Of a stretch of 30,169 nucleotides of DNA, positions 25,615-30,169 are shown piece after piece. Position 1 is the stretch's first letter. Each line of letters opens with the position of its first letter. This stretch comes from Nymphaea colorata (taxonomy: Eukaryota; Streptophyta; Magnoliopsida; Nymphaeales; Nymphaeaceae). The stretch lies in contig NW_022204623.1 in assembly GCF_008831285.2 (NCBI RefSeq), forward strand, positions 1 through 30,169. Reading direction: 5' to 3'. The translations under genes and the position numbers were made by a program. The notes under the pieces were generated by a model. The model ran no database searches, had not been told where the DNA came from, and saw only the letters and a program-made list of their open reading frames with translations.

Positions 25615-26528
25615 TATGTAATAACAAGTGAAACACATTAGGTTACTTACAAGACACCAAATGAATCACTCCAATATCATTCATTTTCATACAAACCTAT
25701 GATTTTAATCTACTAAATCATTTAATATAGATGTAACAACAAGTTAAGCACATTCAATTACGTATGTGTGATAAAATGAATCACTTAAATCCCACTCGTA
25801 TTTATACGAACTTGTGATTTCAATTCCTTACATCGATCACCATAGATGTAAGAACTAGTTCAACTTATTGAACTAACTACAAGGGATCAAACTAATGCAT
25901 AGGTCTCCTTTATGTCCATACAAACTTGTAAGTTTTAATCATTTAAATCATTGATCAAAGATGTAATAACAAGTGAAACACAATAGGTTAACTACAAGAC
26001 ACCAAACGAATCACTCAAATCTCATTCATTTTCGCACAAACTTGTGATTTCAATCTACTAAATCATTTATTATAGACGTAACAACAAGTTAAACACATTC
26101 AATTAAGTATGCATGATTATATGAATCACTTAAATCTCACTTGTATTCGTACGAACATGTGATTTCAATCCTTTAGAACGTTCCCTATAGATGTAACAAC
26201 AAATTCAACTCATCGGACTAACTACACGTGTACAAATATAGTGACTTCAACCATTTGAATCCATATAAACTTGTGATTTCAACCATTTAAATCATTCATT
26301 ATAGATGTAATAACAAGTGAAATACATTAGATTAACTATAAGGGACCAATATAGTGACTTGACTCTCATTCATTTCCAAACGGACTTCTTTTTTCAAGCC
26401 ACTAAGTCATTCTATACGTATGTAACAAATGGTTACGCACATTCAATTAAATATAAGTTATCAAATGTATGTAAGAACAAGTAAAAATGAATCACATAAT
26501 CTCTTGATTAAACATAAGTGATCAAATG
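25615..26528 (+). repeat. Supermodule III (about 0.91 kb)
   Basis: Order: A, B, C, A, B, C, A', short B, short A. This is the most complete version of the nine-block plan and contains gggaccaatatagtgac in A'. Supermodules I, II and III add up to 3,155 bp, the HOR period, so the HOR probably arose by triplication and divergence of a 0.9-kb module. Confidence 0.75.
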
Positions 26529-26866
26529 TATGTAATAACAAGTGAAACACATTAAGTTACCAGTAAGACACCAAATGAATCACTCGAATCCCATTCATTT
26601 TCATATAAACCTATGATTTGAATTTACTAAATCATTTAAAATAAACGTAACAACAAGTTAAGTACATTCAATTAAATATGCGTGATCAATTGAATCACTT
26701 AAATCCCACTCGTATTGATGTGAACTTGTGCATCGATCACTATAGATGTAACAACATGTTCAACTTATCGTACAAACTAGAAAGGATCAAACTAATGCAT
26801 AGGTCTCCTTTATATCCATATAAACTTGTGAGTTTTAATTATTTAAATCATTGAGCATGGATGTAA

Positions 26867-27272
26867 TAACATGTAAAACACGTTAGGTTAACTATAAGAC
26901 ACTAAATGAATCATTCGAATCACATTCATTTTCATACAAACTTGTGATTTCAGTTCACTTAATCAAGCAACATGGATGTAACAATAAGTTAAGCACATTC
27001 AATTTAGTATGTGTGATCATTTGAATCACTTAAATCGCACTTGTATTGATACGAACTTGTAATTTCAATCCTTTAGATCGTGCACTATATTCGTACCAAT
27101 ACGAGTCAGATTTAAGTGATTCGTATGATCACGCATACTTTATTGAATGTACTTGACTTATTGTTATATCCATATTAAATGATTTAGTAGATTGAAATCA
27201 CAGGCTTGCATGAAAATGAATGAGATTTGAGTGATTCATTTGGTGCCTATTGTTAACCTAATTCACTTGTTA
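26867..27272. repeat. Foldback: A-B blocks followed by their inverted copy
   Basis: The right arm, 27091-27272, is the reverse complement of a B block followed by an A block. It pairs with the direct A-B blocks at about 26867-27054, leaving a 36-bp spacer (27055-27090). In the inner 40 bp of the arms I count 6 mismatches. The same arrangement recurs with inverted blocks at 325-507, 5995-6177, 8855-9036, 11725-11907, 14829-15011, 17975-18157 and 23934-24115, and begins at 30137. U2 lacks it. If transcribed, it could form a hairpin RNA with arms of about 185 bp. Confidence 0.88.
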
Positions 27273-27369
27273 AGCACATTCAATTAAATTACAAGTGAAA
27301 CACATTAGGTTAACTATATGACACCAAATGAATCACTTGTTAAGGACATCCGTATTAAGAATCATTATA

Positions 27370-27713
27370 AATGTAACAACTAGTGAAACACATTAGGTAA
27401 ACCATAAGACACCAAATGAATCACTCAAATCTCATTCATTTTCATACGAACTTGTGATTTCGATCTACTAAATCATTTAATATAGATGTAACAACAAGTT
27501 AAACACATTCAATTAAGCATGCATGATCATATGAATCATTTAAATCTCACTTGTATTGGTACGAACGCGTGATTTCAATCCTTTAGATCGTTCACTATAG
27601 ATGTAACAACAAATTCAACTCATCGGACTAATTACGCGCATTCAAAGTAATGCATAGATCCCATTTGTATCCATATGAACTTGCGATTTCAATCATTTAA
27701 ATCATTCATTATA
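27370..27713 (+). repeat. Basic A-B-C trimer of the satellite (344 bp)
   Basis: A clean example of the ancestral repeat: A 27370-27484 (115 bp), B 27485-27599 (115 bp) and C 27600-27713 (114 bp). Each block opens with (g/a)atgtaacaac and carries an (a/g)acttg(t/c)gatttc core about 70-80 bp in. A is recognised by cattaggt and gacaccaaatg. B is recognised by cacattcaattaag and cacttgtattggtacg. C is recognised by ctcatcggactaa and gcatag(a/g)tc. The shared opening and core indicate that the three types arose from one 115-bp ancestor. The 344-bp length is about twice a nucleosome repeat; any phasing is inference. Confidence 0.85.
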
Positions 27714-28113
27714 GATGTAATAACAAGTGAAATACACTAGATTAACTGTAAGGGACCAACATAATGACCTGACTCTCATTCATTTCCAAACGAACTTCTT
27801 ATTTAAGCCACTAAGTCATTCTATACGTATGTAACAAATCGCTACGCACACTCAATTAAATATATTGATCAAATATATGTAATAACAAGGAAAATGAATC
27901 ATTTAATCTCTCAATTAAATATATGTGATCAAATATATGTAATAACAAGTGAAACATATTAGGTTACCTACAAGACACCAAATGAATCACTCAAATCTCA
28001 TTCATTTCCATACAAACCTATGATTTCAATATACTAAATCATTTAATATAGACGTAACAACAAGTTAAGCACATTCAATTAAGTATGCGTGATCAAATGA
28101 ATCACTTAAATCT

Positions 28114-28164
28114 CACTCGTATCGAGACGAGTGATTTAGTGTGCGTATGGATACAAATGAATGA
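28114..28164. repeat. Small inverted patch with perfect 7-bp stem
   Basis: cactcgt at 28114-28120 is followed after six bases by acgagtg at 28127-28133. The text from 28121 to 28164 reads, on the other strand, as a shortened A-block piece (ctcattcatt, then tccatac, then actaaatc). It recurs at about 1344, 12746, 19001 and 24959, and in U6 with one base lost. It is absent from U3 and U4 (deleted there) and from U2. Confidence 0.75.
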
Positions 28165-29813
28165 GATGTAACAACATGTTCAACTTATTGAACAAACTAC
28201 AAGGGATCAAACTAAACTAATCCATAGGTCTCCTTTACATCCATATAAACTTGTGAGTTTTTATCGTTTAAATCGTTGATCATAGATGTCATAACGAGTG
28301 AAACACATTAGGTTAATTATAAGACACCAAATGAATCACTCAAATCTCATTTATTTTCACACAAACTTGTGATTTGAATTCACTTAATCTAGCAATATGG
28401 ATGTAACAACAAGTTAAGCACATTCAATTAAGTATGTGTGATCATTTGAATCACTTAAATCGCACTTGTATTGATACGAACTTGTGATTTCAATCATTTA
28501 GATCGTGCACTATAGTTGTAACAATAAATTCAACTCATCGGACTAACTACATGCGTTTGTATCCACATGAACATGTGATTTCAATCATTTAAATCATTCA
28601 TTATATATGTATTCCAAACGAACTTCTGGTATCAAAGCCACTAGGTCATTCTATACGTAAGTAAGAAATGGTCACGCACATTCAATTAAATACAAGTGAT
28701 CAATTATATGTAATAACAAGTGAAAATCAATCACTTAATCTCTCAATTAAATATAAGTGATCAAATATATGTAATAACAAGTGAAACACATTAGGTTACT
28801 TACAAGACACCAAATGAATCACTCCAATATCATTCATTTTCATACAAACCTATGATTTTAATCTACTAAATCATTTAATATAGAGTAACAACAAGTTAAG
28901 CACATTCAATTACGTATGTGTGATAAAATGAATCACTTAAATCCCACTCGTATTTATACGAACTTTGATTTAATTCTTACATCATACATAGGTCTTACCA
29001 TACAAGTATTTAAATCATTGATCAAAGATGTAATAACAAGTGAAACACAATAGGTTAACACAAACCAAAGAATCACTCAAATCTCATTCATTTTCGCACA
29101 AACTTGTGATTTCAATCTACTAAATCATTTATAAACGTAACAACAAGTTAAACACATCAATTAAGTATGCAGATTATATGAATCACTTAAATCTCACTTG
29201 TATTCGTACGAACATTGATTTCAATCTTTAGAACGTTCCCTATAGATGTAACAACAAATTCAACTCATCGGACTAACTACACGTGTACAAATATAGTGAC
29301 TTCAACCATTTGATCCATATAAACTTGTGATTTCAACCATTTAAATCATTCATTATAGATGTAATAACAAGTGAAATACATTAGATTAACTATAAGGGAC
29401 CAATATAGTGACTTGACTCTCATTCATTTCCAAACGGACTTCTTTTTCAAGCCACTAAGTCATTCTATACGTATGTAACAAATGGTTACGCACATTCAAT
29501 TAAATATAAGTTATCAAATGTATGTAAGAACAAGTAAAATGAATCACATAATCTCTCGATTAAACATAAGTGATCAAATGTATGTAATAACAAGTGAAAC
29601 ACATTAAGTTACCGTAAGACACCAAATGAATCACTCGAATCCCATTCATTTTCATATAAACCTATGATTTGAATTTACTAAATCATTTAAATAAACGTAA
29701 CAACAAGTTAAGTACATTCAATTAAATATGCGTGATCAATTGAATCACTTAAATCCCACTCGTATTGATGTGAACTTGTGCATCGATCACTATAGATGTA
29801 ACAACATGTTCAA

Positions 29814-30169
29814 CTTATCGTACAAACTAGAAAGGATCAAACTAATGCATAGGTCTCCTTTATATCCATATAAACTTGTGAGTTTTAATTATTTAAATCA
29901 TTGAGCATGGATGTAATAACATGTAAACACGTTAGGTTAACTATAAGACACTAAATGAATCATCGAATCACATTCATTTTCATACAAACTTGTGATTTCA
30001 GTTCACTTAATCAAGCAACATGGATGTAACAATAAGTTAAGCACATTCAATTAGTATGTGTGATCATTTGAATCACTTAAATCGCACTTGTATTGATACG
30101 AACTTGTAATTTCAATCCTTTAGATCGTGCACTATATCGTACCAATACGAGTCAGATTTAAGTGATTCC
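29814..30169 (+). repeat. HOR unit U10, cut by the window edge
   Basis: The first 356 bp of another unit. It has the right-end variants gagcatgg and cactaaatg and enters the inverted block at about 30137, where the window ends. The array continues beyond the window. Confidence 0.9.

Larger units (their letters stand above)
23607..26763 (+). repeat. HOR unit U8 (3,157 bp), cleanest copy
   Basis: A full-plan unit with few apparent one-base losses, so it is a good reference. The inverted block is at 23934-24115, the hairpin patch at 24959-24978, and the supermodule II marker at 25455. It carries the right-end variants gagcatgg, atgtaaaacacg, cactaaatg and tattcgtacc. Confidence 0.92.
26529..27935 (+). 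repeat. Supermodule I (about 1.41 kb)
   Basis: Starts with the A block opening tatgtaataac that follows a short-A block, and ends with the next short-A block. Order: A, B, C, A, B, inverted block, mosaic, A, B, C, A', short B, short A. It is longer than the other two supermodules because it carries the inverted block, a 97-bp mosaic (27273-27369) and extra A and B blocks. Confidence 0.75.
26764..29813 (+). repeat. HOR unit U9 (3,050 bp)
   Basis: A full-plan unit used here for the block map. Blocks in order: A 26860, B 26975, inverted block 27091-27272, mosaic 27273, A 27370, B 27485, C 27600, A' 27714, short B 27828, short A 27876, A 27936, B 28051, inverted patch 28121-28164, C 28165, A 28285, B 28400, short C 28515, short A' 28606, short B 28657, short A 28707, A 28768. 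Around 28970-29010 some 80-90 bp of a B/C junction are missing, and one-base losses are common to about 29230. Confidence 0.9.
22072..30169 (+). repeat. Satellite array, right of the insertion
   Basis: The same array in the same orientation and register. It resumes at ttaatctagcaatatgg, exactly where the left part stopped at cactta, so the insertion did not rearrange the flanks. It holds the rest of U7, complete U8 and U9, and 356 bp of U10. These right-hand units share variants absent from the left ones, for example gagcatgg for gatcatgg and cactaaatg for caccaaatg. There is no gene-like content. Confidence 0.97.

Noticed and set aside
1-30169. CRISPR-like array (regularly spaced repeats)
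   Set aside because: Repeats of 115 bp and 3.16 kb with no unique spacers, no leader and no cas genes; this is a eukaryotic satellite.

Overview
This window is plant nuclear heterochromatin. It holds no credible protein-coding gene. Almost all of it is one AT-rich tandem satellite array in a single overall orientation (1-19273 and 22072-30169). One 2,798-bp transposon-like insertion (19274-22071) interrupts the array. The plant assignment rests on three things: the insertion has the ends and TTA target duplication of a PIF/Harbinger (Tourist-like) element; its interior has a plant-style promoter and CT-rich leader; and the array is long and organised into higher-order units. I cannot name the species and do not recognise the satellite as a catalogued family.

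The satellite has three tiers. The smallest unit is a block of about 115 bp in three diverged types, here called A, B and C. Together they make an A-B-C trimer of 344 bp, close to the length of two nucleosomes. Blocks, including recurrent shortened versions (A', As, Bs, Cs), are arranged into three supermodules of about 1.41, 0.83 and 0.91 kb. The three supermodules form a higher-order repeat (HOR) of about 3.16 kb. Measured from the marker beginning cttatcgtac, the units are U1 1-3130, U2 3131-5668, U3 5669-8528, U4 8529-11398, U5 11399-14504, U6 14505-17647, U7 17648-23606 (carrying the insertion), U8 23607-26763, U9 26764-29813 and a partial U10 from 29814.

Every unit except U2 carries a block of about 182 bp in reverse orientation directly after its direct counterpart, making an imperfect foldback with arms of about 185 bp and a 36-bp spacer. 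A second, small inverted patch lies in supermodule II. U2 records two unequal exchanges. U3 and U4 share one 284-bp deletion. Marker substitutions change stepwise along the array, with a distinct group at the right end, as expected from local homogenisation.

The insertion sits in U7 only. Removing it together with one TTA copy restores the sequence found at the same site in other units. It has no recognisable transposase or Myb-like gene. It has three copies of a 27-bp subterminal repeat at its left end, a 57-bp-period GC-rich tandem repeat and a long palindrome near its right end, and a minus-strand TATA box followed by a GC/CT-rich leader. It therefore looks like a non-autonomous derivative, possibly carrying captured host promoter or exon sequence.

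Several stretches (notably about 12560-12920 and 28880-29230, and more mildly much of the left half) show many one-base losses and very few gains compared with sister units. These are more likely consensus errors than biology and should be allowed for in any fine comparison.
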